In this document: positions 6,912 through 11,965 of the stretch, one piece after another
Layout of the letters: every line of letters begins with the position of its first letter
Numbering within the stretch: the first letter of the stretch is position 1
NCBI GenBank assembly: GCA_021791775.1
Contig: JAJYVY010000011.1
Location: 1-19,694 of the forward strand
Reading direction: 5' to 3'
DNA length: 19,694 nt
From: Microcaldota archaeon
Lineage (GTDB): Archaea; Micrarchaeota; Micrarchaeia; Micrarchaeales; Micrarchaeaceae
The notes under the pieces: model-generated
The model's input: the letters and a program-made list of their open reading frames with translations, nothing else
Told to the model about the DNA's origin: nothing
The model's database searches: none
Translations under genes and position numbers: made by a program

Positions 6912-8255
6912 TCACTTGAAAAGTTTTATTTTAACTATGCGTTTGTCTTCCGCTTCGCGCAGCGTATAGTAAATGACTATGAGCGACAGCACCATTATGA
7001 CCCCTATCACTAGGGACTCTTTCGGCATTCCGATCATGAAAAGCAGCAACGCCACAACGCCTATAATGGGAACGTAAGGATACAGCGGTGTCCTAACCTC
7101 CGCCTTTACGCCCCTCTTTCTGAAATGGATCACGGCGAAGCCCACAACAAGATACGATAGGAGTAGTCCGAAGTCGCTTATTGCTGTCATAACAAATATA
7201 TTTCCAGAAAAAAGCATTATCATCGCCACAATGGCAGTCACTACAACGCTCTGTGTTGGCTCTCCCCGTTTTTCATTGTATCCTCTGAGCAACTTGGGCA
7301 GAAGCCGGTCTTTGCTTACCTGGTAAAGTTGGTTTGACGAGGCTATAATCATAGCTAGAGAAGCAGATGCTGTAGCCACGAGCGCCCCGATTCCCACCGC
7401 AAGCGAGACCCACGCCGGTGCACTGGAGTAGTGCAATGCCATGGCAAGCGGATCACCGCTGACATTGTATTTGGAAGCCGGCATAAGAAGGAGGAGGGCA
7501 ACAACCACAGCTATGTATATGGCCATGCTGATGACGACTGCCATCAACGTGGCTCTGGCTGCAGCCTTTCCGCCACCCCTGATTTTCGGTGTCAGTGTGA
7601 CTATTGTCTGGAAGCCAGTATACGCAAAGAATATCACAAGGCACGCGGCAAAAAATGCGCCCGCACCGCTTTGCGCTTTAGATATCGTGAAGTTATTGAG
7701 GTTGAAACCCGAATTGTGGAATGCAAAAACAAGCGCAAAACCTATAAACAGCAGCAAAGCGACTATTTTTATTACCACTAGCACAAAGTCCGCTTTAACT
7801 GCCTTTTTCATCCCTGTGACCGTCAAGGCTGCTAGGGCAACTATCAGAAGAATAGCAAATGCCTGTATGCTTCCGCTGAAGGAGATCCCCAGAAGACTTG
7901 CCAAATATGATCCGAAACCAGTGGCAATCACCGCCAAGGCGGTGGCGAAGCTCAAGTATAGCAATATGCCGGTTATGAAACCAAGCTCGCTGCCGAACGC
8001 CTCATATATGTATGAATAGGCGGCACCAGTCAATTTTGGGAATATGGAGCTAAGCTCGCCTAGTTCAAATGCGATTATTAGAGCTACAGCACCAACAAGT
8101 ATGAATGCAAAAAGGGCATCCGCGCCAGCCTGCGCTATAGCAGTACCACTCAATACGAATATTCCCGCCCCTATTATCGCACCAAGCCCAACAGCGGTAG
8201 CCAGCATGGTGCCTATCTGTTTATTCTTTGCATTCTCCACATAACCCAATAGCAT
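6912..8255 (-). CDS. APC-superfamily amino-acid permease
   Basis: The 447-residue protein is almost wholly hydrophobic, with about 12 membrane helices. It opens with the APC signature GLGAIIGAGIFVLSGTA in helix 1, where the unwound Gly-rich segment binds the substrate alpha-amino and carboxyl groups. Other family-like segments are ELSSIFPKLTGAAYSYIYEAFG in helices 2-3 and a helix 6 region FFAYTGFQTIVTLTPKIRGG. It is predicted to import amino acids or a related amine across the cytoplasmic membrane, driven by protons or by exchange. The substrate cannot be told from sequence. The length is typical. It is divergent from tRNA-Leu across 43 bases and precedes the GTPase gene by 4 bases. Confidence 0.9.
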   Translation of the reverse strand: MLLGYVENAKNKQIGTMLATAVGLGAIIGAGIFVLSGTAIAQAGADALFAFILVGAVALIIAFELGELSSIFPKLTGAAYSYIYEAFGSELGFITGILLYLSFATALAVIATGFGSYLASLLGISFSGSIQAFAILLIVALAALTVTGMKKAVKADFVLVVIKIVALLLFIGFALVFAFHNSGFNLNNFTISKAQSGAGAFFAACLVIFFAYTGFQTIVTLTPKIRGGGKAAARATLMAVVISMAIYIAVVVALLLLMPASKYNVSGDPLAMALHYSSAPAWVSLAVGIGALVATASASLAMIIASSNQLYQVSKDRLLPKLLRGYNEKRGEPTQSVVVTAIVAMIMLFSGNIFVMTAISDFGLLLSYLVVGFAVIHFRKRGVKAEVRTPLYPYVPIIGVVALLLFMIGMPKESLVIGVIMVLSLIVIYYTLREAEDKRIVKIKLFK

Positions 8256-8267
8256 TATATACGAAGT

Positions 8268-8278
8268 TTATTAAATAT
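8268..8278 (+). promoter_or_regulatory. TATA-like box of tRNA-Leu
   Basis: The AT-only stretch TTATTAAATAT is centred 26 bases before the first base of the tRNA, the expected archaeal TATA distance. The same AT-rich 43 bases must also hold the promoter of the divergent permease gene. Confidence 0.55.
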
Positions 8279-8298
8279 TAGAAAGGATTTCCATTCGC

Positions 8299-8385
8299 GC
8301 AGGGGTGGCAGAGCATGGCCAAATGCGACGGGCTTAGGCCCCGTTCCTTTTAGTGGGTGCGAGAGTTCAAATCTCTCCCCCTGCA
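8299..8385 (+). tRNA. tRNA-Leu (anticodon UAG)
   Basis: The sequence folds into a class II tRNA with a long variable arm. The acceptor stem is GCAGGGG (8299-8305) with CCCCTGC (8378-8384), and the discriminator base is A at 8385. The anticodon stem ACGGG/CCCGT encloses the loop CTTAGGC, giving anticodon UAG and reading CUA leucine codons. The T arm is GAGAG-TTCAAAT-CTCTC (8361-8377). The variable arm runs from about 8344 to 8360. There is no intron and no encoded CCA. The 3' end is repeated exactly at 9683-9708 and 10483-10508, marking it as an integration or duplication hot spot. Confidence 0.95.
8360..8385 (+). repeat. tRNA-Leu 3'-end repeat, copy 1 (inside the functional tRNA)
   Basis: This 26-base unit (the base before the T arm, the T arm, the 3' acceptor strand and the discriminator) is identical in all three copies. 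Identity with copy 3 is longer, 8355-8387, and continues with one mismatch into the variable arm. Confidence 0.9.
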
Positions 8386-8508
8386 AAATTAATTTGCGAC
8401 GACAAGCTAGGGTTCGGAAATCCGAAACGGAAATCAAGGAATGGAGATAGACAATGCCTTTGGCCTAGAGCAAGCTCTAAGCCTGAAAACAAGGCTTTCC
8501 AAGCCGTT
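8386..8508 (-). terminator. Gene-free stretch with stacked hairpins; likely terminator of the minus-strand operon
   Basis: No gene is seen here. On the minus strand the operon ending at 8509 runs into GGCTT-GGA-AAGCC (8505 down to 8493), followed by TTGTTTT, a hairpin-plus-T terminator shape. The first arm can also pair with an alternative partner at 8479-8483. Next to it lies TAGAGC-AA-GCTCTA (8467-8480). Just after the tRNA is a small hairpin, GTTCGG-AAAT-CCGAAC-like (8410-8425). Confidence 0.45.
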
Positions 8509-8775
8509 TTAGTCGTTATGCCTAGCCTCGAACAGCCTGCCTGTTACGCTCCATGCCCTCCCGAATACGCGTTTCTTTCGCTTCTGGCACGCCTTGCATT
8601 CGTCCTGCATCTTGAATATCTCTTGCTCTGTCCTTGATTCTCCAGTTTTGAAATCAAAAGTCATGGCATTATGCGTTTTGTAGAGATTCCAAACGATTAG
8701 AGAATCCTCAAGCGCATCTAGCTCGCTGTCGCTTACCGTTATTGTAACCCCATGTATCTTATTCCTGTTTCCCAT
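8509..8775 (-). CDS. Small hypothetical protein in cassette 1
   Basis: The 88-residue product is not recognised. It is soluble, with an acidic first half (VSDSELDALEDSLIVW) and a basic second half containing a CxxC pair (DECKACQKRKKR). That suggests a small zinc ribbon half or a nucleic-acid-binding tail, but no family can be named. It starts 6 bases after the stop of the DUF2283 gene, so it is the third gene of a minus-strand operon, and it ends just before a terminator-like hairpin. Being cotranscribed with a toxin-antitoxin-like pair, it could be an accessory part of that module or an unrelated passenger. Confidence 0.55.
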   Translation of the reverse strand: MGNRNKIHGVTITVSDSELDALEDSLIVWNLYKTHNAMTFDFKTGESRTEQEIFKMQDECKACQKRKKRVFGRAWSVTGRLFEARHND

Positions 8776-8781
8776 TCAATC

Positions 8782-9006
8782 CTAAATGGTCGCAACAGCT
8801 ACGCGCTTCTTGCCGCTCATGATTGTGCTCATCATCTTCATTGCTGTCTTGCTGGCCTCAAGTATCTCTATTTCGAGCGGTTTGCCCCTCTTGTCGTAGT
8901 GGGTTATGATATTCTCCTTCTGCTCGCCGAAGTCGAGCCTGCCCTTACCTAGGATTAGAACCAGGATGTCGGTCTTCGGATCATATTTATATATCATATC
9001 GAACAC
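8782..9006 (-). CDS. DUF2283 protein, putative antitoxin
   Basis: The 74-residue protein matches DUF2283: an early beta-hairpin YKYDPKTDILVLIL, a central acidic segment, then ITHYDKRGKPLEIEILEASKT, which is the family hallmark. DUF2283 genes are often paired with DUF4258 genes in archaea and bacteria in an arrangement typical of type II toxin-antitoxin systems, with DUF2283 as the presumed antitoxin. The start is GTG at 9004-9006 and overlaps the end of the DUF4258 gene by 20 bases; an internal ATG at 8995-8997 is the alternative. The overlap suggests translational coupling. A C-terminal basic tail (MSGKKRVAVATI) lies beyond the core. Confidence 0.82.
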   Translation of the reverse strand: MFDMIYKYDPKTDILVLILGKGRLDFGEQKENIITHYDKRGKPLEIEILEASKTAMKMMSTIMSGKKRVAVATI

Positions 9007-9223
9007 TTTTTGCTTTGTACGTAGTAATTACGACTAGAACGCTTTTATGCTCTTCTACTATCACACGGAGAACATGCCCGTTTAGCCTCCTTTGGTATAT
9101 CCTACGCTCCGTGTGGCCTTTGGTAACTGAGTCGGGAGCCTCGAGCGTCTTTTCGACCATTGCCTTATCCACGCCATACTTGCGCATGCGCTCCAAGGCA
9201 TGTGTGGTGAATTCTACATCCAT
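8987..9223 (-). CDS. DUF4258 protein, putative RelE/BrnT-like toxin
   Basis: The product (78 residues from this start) matches DUF4258: FTTHALERMRKYGVDK at the N-terminus, a helix MVEKTLEAPDS, then strands RIYQRRLNGHVLRVIVEE and KSVLVVITTYKAK. DUF4258 has a RelE/BrnT-like layout, and members next to DUF2283 are taken as ribonuclease toxins; toxicity is inferred here. An upstream in-frame ATG at 9232 would add MLT. ATG 9223 is preferred because the minus-strand TATA-like ATTTATTTAAGC (9245-9256) is centred about 28 bases before it. The gene leads the three-gene cassette operon. Confidence 0.82.
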   Translation of the reverse strand: MDVEFTTHALERMRKYGVDKAMVEKTLEAPDSVTKGHTERRIYQRRLNGHVLRVIVEEHKSVLVVITTYKAKSVRYDI

Positions 9224-9318
9224 GGTTAGCATAGCGAATTCAAAGCTTAAATAAATGCTGCACTATCCGCATCTTTATATGGCGTGACACCCTCCCACCG
9301 ATGAATCGTGTAGGCTTC

Positions 9319-9335
9319 CCAAACTGAACAACAAT
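9319..9335 (+). repeat. 17-bp direct repeat, copy A
   Basis: CCAAACTGAACAACAAT occurs here and again at 9485-9501, 166 bases apart. After the exact match both copies continue with a similar GATG-CAT-rich stretch (gatgacat and gatgtcat). Confidence 0.7.
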
Positions 9336-9484
9336 GATGACATTATGGATGAAAACAAATATATATCTTTCCGACAAAATAACACTATACGCTGGGACAC
9401 AGCGGAATCCGAAAGGATAAATTTCGTAGATGGGAACGTAAGACCTGTCTTCCAATCAGGCAAATCCGATGAAGCGAGAACATA

Positions 9485-9501
9485 CCAAACTGAACAACAA
9501 T
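9485..9501 (+). repeat. 17-bp direct repeat, copy B
   Basis: This is an exact second copy of the 17 bases at 9319-9335. In one frame both read QTEQQ; copy A is then followed at once by a stop and copy B stays open, as expected of an old partial duplication that has decayed. Confidence 0.7.
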
Positions 9502-9557
9502 ATGATGTCATAGCCTCTGATGGAAAAGGAGGCATTCTATTTCTGCGGTTCGCTTTC

Positions 9558-9582
9558 ATCCCACCGCTAAAGCATGTGGGAT
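9558..9582. repeat. Hairpin resembling an IS200/IS605 end
   Basis: ATCCCAC pairs with GTGGGAT, with an inner GC/GC pair closing a TAAA loop; one base is unpaired on the left and two on the right. The right-end hairpin of the tnpB element at 15018-15037 has the same TAAA loop, so this may be a degenerate right end of a related element. A transcription terminator is the alternative. Confidence 0.4.
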
Positions 9583-9603
9583 TTCCCGCTCATTGTGTTA
9601 AAG

Positions 9604-9637
9604 TTCTCTACATGCCCAAGCCATTCCATGTAGAGAA
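9604..9637. repeat. Perfect 11-bp inverted repeat (hairpin)
   Basis: TTCTCTACATG (9604-9614) pairs exactly with CATGTAGAGAA (9627-9637) around a 12-base loop. It lies about 70 bases before the tRNA-Leu junction copy. No flanking T-run supports a simple terminator on the plus strand. It may be a recombination-site arm, a small RNA or an element end. Confidence 0.6.
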
Positions 9638-9670
9638 AACTTCCCTCGTAAGCCCTCAAAGCAAGGCTTT

Positions 9671-9708
9671 TTCGCGCAGGTTCGAGAGTTCAAATCTCTC
9701 CCCCTGCA
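9671..9708 (+). pseudogene. Internally deleted tRNA-Leu copy (repeat copy 2)
   Basis: The junction between the cassettes joins ttcgcgcagg, identical to 8294-8303 (5' flank plus the first five acceptor bases), through two T residues to the 26-base T-arm and 3' acceptor unit (9683-9708). D arm, anticodon arm and variable arm are missing. What is left could still fold as a minihelix: GCAGG pairing with CCTGC, stacked on GAGAG/CTCTC. It cannot decode. It looks like a tRNA-Leu copy with an internal deletion. Confidence 0.65.
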
Positions 9709-9719
9709 TATTTAACGGA

Positions 9720-9760
9720 AGATATATATATCTTAACATATATAAGATATGGTATATAGA
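9720..9760 (+). promoter_or_regulatory. Promoter and palindromic operator of the PadR operon
   Basis: The region is almost pure A/T and rich in dyads. AGATATATATATCT (9720-9733) is a perfect palindrome. ATATCTTA (9728-9735) and TAAGATAT (9743-9750) form an 8-base inverted repeat with a 7-base spacer. The TATA-like ATATATAAGA (9738-9747) sits inside that repeat, centred 27 bases before the ATG at 9769. A dimeric PadR protein bound here would block TBP, so autorepression is inferred. Confidence 0.6.
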
Positions 9761-9768
9761 GTGATACA

Positions 9769-9984
9769 ATGAATGGAAACATGGGAGAAAACAGGCGACA
9801 TATGTACGGAATGGGAAGTTGCTGCGGAGGCAATGATTGCAGGTGCATGCAGTGGAGGGATTCTGAGAGTGGACACGGAGCCGAGGACATAAAGGAGTAC
9901 AAGGAGAGCCTGGAGCAGGAGATAATGAACCTTGAGAAGGAACTGAAAAGGGTCAAGGAGAATAAAGCCAAAACAGGGAAGTAG
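9769..9984 (+). CDS. Small Cys-rich coiled-coil protein (DUF5320-like)
   Basis: The 71-residue protein has two parts. The N-terminus is rich in Met, Gly and Cys, with CCGGNDCRC at about 18-26, a likely metal or redox site. The C-terminus (about 38-68) is a charged helix with heptad-like spacing (LEQEIMNLEKELKRVKE), probably a coiled coil. This layout resembles DUF5320-type proteins, which often sit beside PadR-like regulators in archaea; the match is by layout and not certain. The ATG follows the operator region directly and is probably leaderless. The stop TAG is followed without a gap by the ATG of the PadR gene, so the two are translationally coupled. A sensor or metal-handling partner of the regulator is one reasonable idea. 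Confidence 0.65.
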   Translation: MNGNMGENRRHMYGMGSCCGGNDCRCMQWRDSESGHGAEDIKEYKESLEQEIMNLEKELKRVKENKAKTGK

Positions 9985-10326
9985 ATGCAAAAACCGTGGT
10001 GCATGTGCGGTCCTTTTAGGATAGATCTGGTGCCGCGCGGATTGCTGAAACCTTATGTATTGTCACTCCTCTTTGAAAGACCGATGCATGGATTCGAGAT
10101 AATGCAGGAGATCTCGGAAAGGACCAACGGCGCATGGAGACCTGGTCCAGCCGCGATATACCCAACACTGATGATGCTTGAGAAGGGCGGATACATAGAG
10201 CGCATGCACGAGAAGAAGCAGGGCGAAAGGGCAAGACTGCCTTTCAAAATCACTAAGAAGGGTGAGGAGGTAGTTTTGAAGCACAAAAAAACCATAGAAG
10301 AAGTATCACGGAATGCAGGTCTGTAA
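9985..10326 (+). CDS. PadR-family transcriptional regulator
   Basis: This 113-residue winged-helix regulator shows the PadR core: a start helix RGLLKPYVLSLLFERPMHGFEIMQEISE (about 19-46), then GPAAIYPTLMMLEKGGYIERMHE (the recognition helix and wing) and RLPFKITKKGEEVVLKHKKTIEEV as the last strand and dimer helix. It lacks the longer C-terminal dimerisation domain, so it belongs to the short PadR type. The N-terminus has a CMC pair (residues 6-8, in PWCMCGPF), unusual and suited to metal or thiol sensing. It is in an operon with the Cys-rich protein before it and probably represses its own promoter at 9720-9760. Confidence 0.9.
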   Translation: MQKPWCMCGPFRIDLVPRGLLKPYVLSLLFERPMHGFEIMQEISERTNGAWRPGPAAIYPTLMMLEKGGYIERMHEKKQGERARLPFKITKKGEEVVLKHKKTIEEVSRNAGL

Positions 10327-10477
10327 AAGTGAAATAGGCTGAATAAACCACTTGCTCGGCCATTATTCATGGTTCGGATGAACCTGCTTGGGCTTAGAAT
10401 CTTGTGTTGTTTTTGGTGTGAAATATGGCTAGGAATATAGGCGTGAAACAGCTAGAAAACACTCTCAAACCCTTAGC
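10327..10477 (+). other. Gene-free end of cassette 2 with two hairpins
   Basis: No gene is seen. Just after the PadR stop, TGAATAA (10340-10346) pairs with TTATTCA (10363-10369), and GGTTC-GGAT-GAACC (10371-10384) forms a compact hairpin right behind it. A short T-run follows at 10412-10417. These could be the transcript end of the PadR operon. The stretch then runs into the third tRNA-Leu repeat. Confidence 0.45.
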
Positions 10478-10510
10478 GGGTGCGAGAGTTCAAATCTCTC
10501 CCCCTGCAAA
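10478..10510 (+). repeat. tRNA-Leu 3'-end repeat, copy 3 (distal att-like site)
   Basis: 33 bases match 8355-8387 exactly, and similarity reaches further left (ttag, then C for T) into the variable arm. It is the longest copy and the natural candidate for the outer attachment site of the island. It lacks the D and anticodon arms and cannot be a working tRNA. Confidence 0.85.
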
Positions 10511-10609
10511 TGGATCATGAAAACACGCGCATCAAGTACCCCATGCTCTTGACGAACTGCAGAAAAGCAATAAAAACCGGCATTTTCATATGAAATTGGA
10601 TGAAATAGC

Positions 10610-11953
10610 ATGGTACATCGCGCAACTAGGAGCGGTCTGCCTTTGGAACTTCGCAAGGAGTTGGAATCCTGCATGACCTGCCAGATAACCGATCAGGGTG
10701 GCACCAATCACCTAAACGCAGGAACCTACTCAATCATAACGGCATATCTTGTGCCTGTTCTAGGATCGCCATACGAGATGGGCAGCAAGCACGAAGTCGG
10801 GCATACGGGGGCTCTCAATACATTCATCAATTCTTATTTAATAGCCAGATTTTTGCTGCAGAACAGCGAAGGGAAATTGAGCACGCTCAGCTACCCTGCG
10901 GATGAGTATACCTTAGAAGCGCTGAAAGACCTTACAGGGAAGAAAATAATATCCGACGGCAGCATATTCATGATTGAGGGAAGCCGTTGCCACATGGCTG
11001 ACATGCAAATCAGAAGCGACGATTGCCAGAACCGCATATCACCAATGTATAGCACCCCCGCCCTAAAGCGCGAAGATATTTTCGCGAGCCTTGGCATGCT
11101 AAGGCAAGAGGCCTTGCGCCCAGGAGTACAATACGAGATAATCGACGTTGGGTTGTCAGCAGTGCCCAACCCGCTTAACAATAAAGTCATCAGGAGGATC
11201 ATGAGTGTCAAGGTTAGAGAGGCAAAACAGGAGATGCTGCAATCCGAAACCAGGCTGGTAGACAGCCAGCCCATAACCCTCAGGATGTATTTCGAGAGAT
11301 GGGAGCAGCCGCAGATAAATAGGGCATATGATTTTTTCAAGCGGAAGGCAGCGCATAAGTTCACTCCAAAAAGCAGAATATCTACTGTAAACAGGCCGAA
11401 AAGCCTGAACCAATTCCTCGCTAACTTCGTCGGGCCTTTGGAAGAGCCCATAATGAAGGTAGGCGAGGTGTATGTTCTTGATGCGATATACGAAAGAGAT
11501 AATGAAGCTAGCCCAGCCTGCTTCTTCGTTTTTCACAGTGTAGATATTGACGCAGAGGTAGAGAAAAGCGGCAAACACATTCTCAGCAGCACCGGAGTCA
11601 AGACCTTCAAGGTTAACTGCTTTGGTTCAGCTCCCAGAGAGAACAGGGGAACGTCGCCTGCCGCTTCATATGCACAAGGAAGGAGCATTAAGGACATACG
11701 CGCCTTTTTTGCAAACGCAACAAAGAATTCCGAAGGCAAGAAATGCCTTTTTTCTGTAGCCGAAGACATATATGACGGAATGCTCGACTATGCATACTTC
11801 GGGAACGCCGTTCGGGGCTTCGAACTTATAAGGATGGAAGCAATAAATGTCAATGACAAGGAGGCGGTAGCCAGACTTTCGCGCGACTCCTTTTCAAGGC
11901 AAAATGCAAGGAACAAACTCATAAGTGCGGACATGAGATTCAACATAGATTAA
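10610..11953 (+). CDS. Unrecognised 447-residue protein with an HEVGH motif
   Basis: I do not recognise this family. The protein is soluble, with no signal peptide or membrane helix. Near the N-terminus is KHEVGHTGALNTFINSYLIARFLL (from residue 60); HEVGH at 61-65 fits the HExxH zinc-protease pattern and lies in a likely helix, but no third metal ligand is evident and chance is possible. A pair of cysteines (C21, C24) precedes it. The rest mixes strands and helices, with a basic middle (about 230-270) and an Arg/Lys-rich C-terminus. The start ATG follows an in-frame stop just upstream (10601-10603). It begins 100 bases after the last tRNA-Leu repeat, so it is outside the repeats but could be old cargo. 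Codon use (ATA, AGG) resembles its neighbours. It converges on the NFACT-R gene with a 12-base gap. Confidence 0.75.
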   Translation: MVHRATRSGLPLELRKELESCMTCQITDQGGTNHLNAGTYSIITAYLVPVLGSPYEMGSKHEVGHTGALNTFINSYLIARFLLQNSEGKLSTLSYPADEYTLEALKDLTGKKIISDGSIFMIEGSRCHMADMQIRSDDCQNRISPMYSTPALKREDIFASLGMLRQEALRPGVQYEIIDVGLSAVPNPLNNKVIRRIMSVKVREAKQEMLQSETRLVDSQPITLRMYFERWEQPQINRAYDFFKRKAAHKFTPKSRISTVNRPKSLNQFLANFVGPLEEPIMKVGEVYVLDAIYERDNEASPACFFVFHSVDIDAEVEKSGKHILSSTGVKTFKVNCFGSAPRENRGTSPAASYAQGRSIKDIRAFFANATKNSEGKKCLFSVAEDIYDGMLDYAYFGNAVRGFELIRMEAINVNDKEAVARLSRDSFSRQNARNKLISADMRFNID

Positions 11954-11965
11954 TGTCCGGCGCAA

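Larger units (their letters stand above)
9233..9682. other. 450-bp stretch without a convincing gene; decayed, hairpin-rich
   Basis: Open frames cross this stretch on both strands, but none resembles a known protein, and the longest plus-strand one (9345-9764) runs through the tRNA repeat and the next promoter. It holds a 17-base direct repeat (9319-9335 and 9485-9501), an IS605-end-like hairpin (9558-9582), a long perfect hairpin (9604-9637) and a taagcc/caaggcttt module also found at the other end of cassette 1. The likeliest reading is a remnant of a non-autonomous mobile element. Confidence 0.5.
8360..10510 (+). mobile_element. Tandem accessory cassettes bounded by tRNA-Leu 3'-end repeats
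   Basis: The last 26 bases of tRNA-Leu (8360-8385) recur exactly at 9683-9708 and 10483-10508. This divides the region into cassette 1 (8386-9708, 1323 bases) and cassette 2 (9709-10508, 800 bases). Direct repeats of a tRNA 3' end are the usual footprint of tyrosine-recombinase integration, where the element restores the tRNA and leaves an att copy at its far end. Cassette 1 carries a DUF4258/DUF2283 pair and an unknown gene on the minus strand. Cassette 2 carries a Cys-rich protein and a PadR regulator on the plus strand. No integrase or replication gene is present, so these are either mobilised in trans or remnants. Tandem duplication of the tRNA with later decay is the alternative. Confidence 0.7.

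Noticed and set aside
9240..9559. Minus-strand frames at 9240-9455 and 9275-9559
   Set aside because: They overlap each other, have no plausible promoter relation to the neighbouring operon, and translate the hairpins and direct repeats into no recognisable protein.
9345..9764. 139-residue plus-strand open frame
   Set aside because: Its last third reads through the tRNA-Leu repeat (RFESSNLSPC is a translation of the T arm) and through the AT-rich operator of the next operon. No family resemblance is seen in the rest.
10461..10508. Possible 3' half of a split tRNA-Leu (a CTCAAAC anticodon-loop-like stretch before the third repeat)
   Set aside because: The bases around CTCAAAC do not form an anticodon stem, and similarity to tRNA-Leu stops in the variable arm. 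An att-like remnant explains it better.
9233..10510. CRISPR array
   Set aside because: The repeated units are three tRNA ends spaced about 0.8-1.3 kb apart and one 17-base pair; there is no regular repeat-spacer pattern and no cas gene.
10465..10674. Minus-strand open frame ending LQGERFELSHPLRV
   Set aside because: The peptide GERFELSHP is the tRNA-Leu 3' end translated on the opposite strand; the same peptide appears in the frame at 8255-8437. It is a tRNA artefact.
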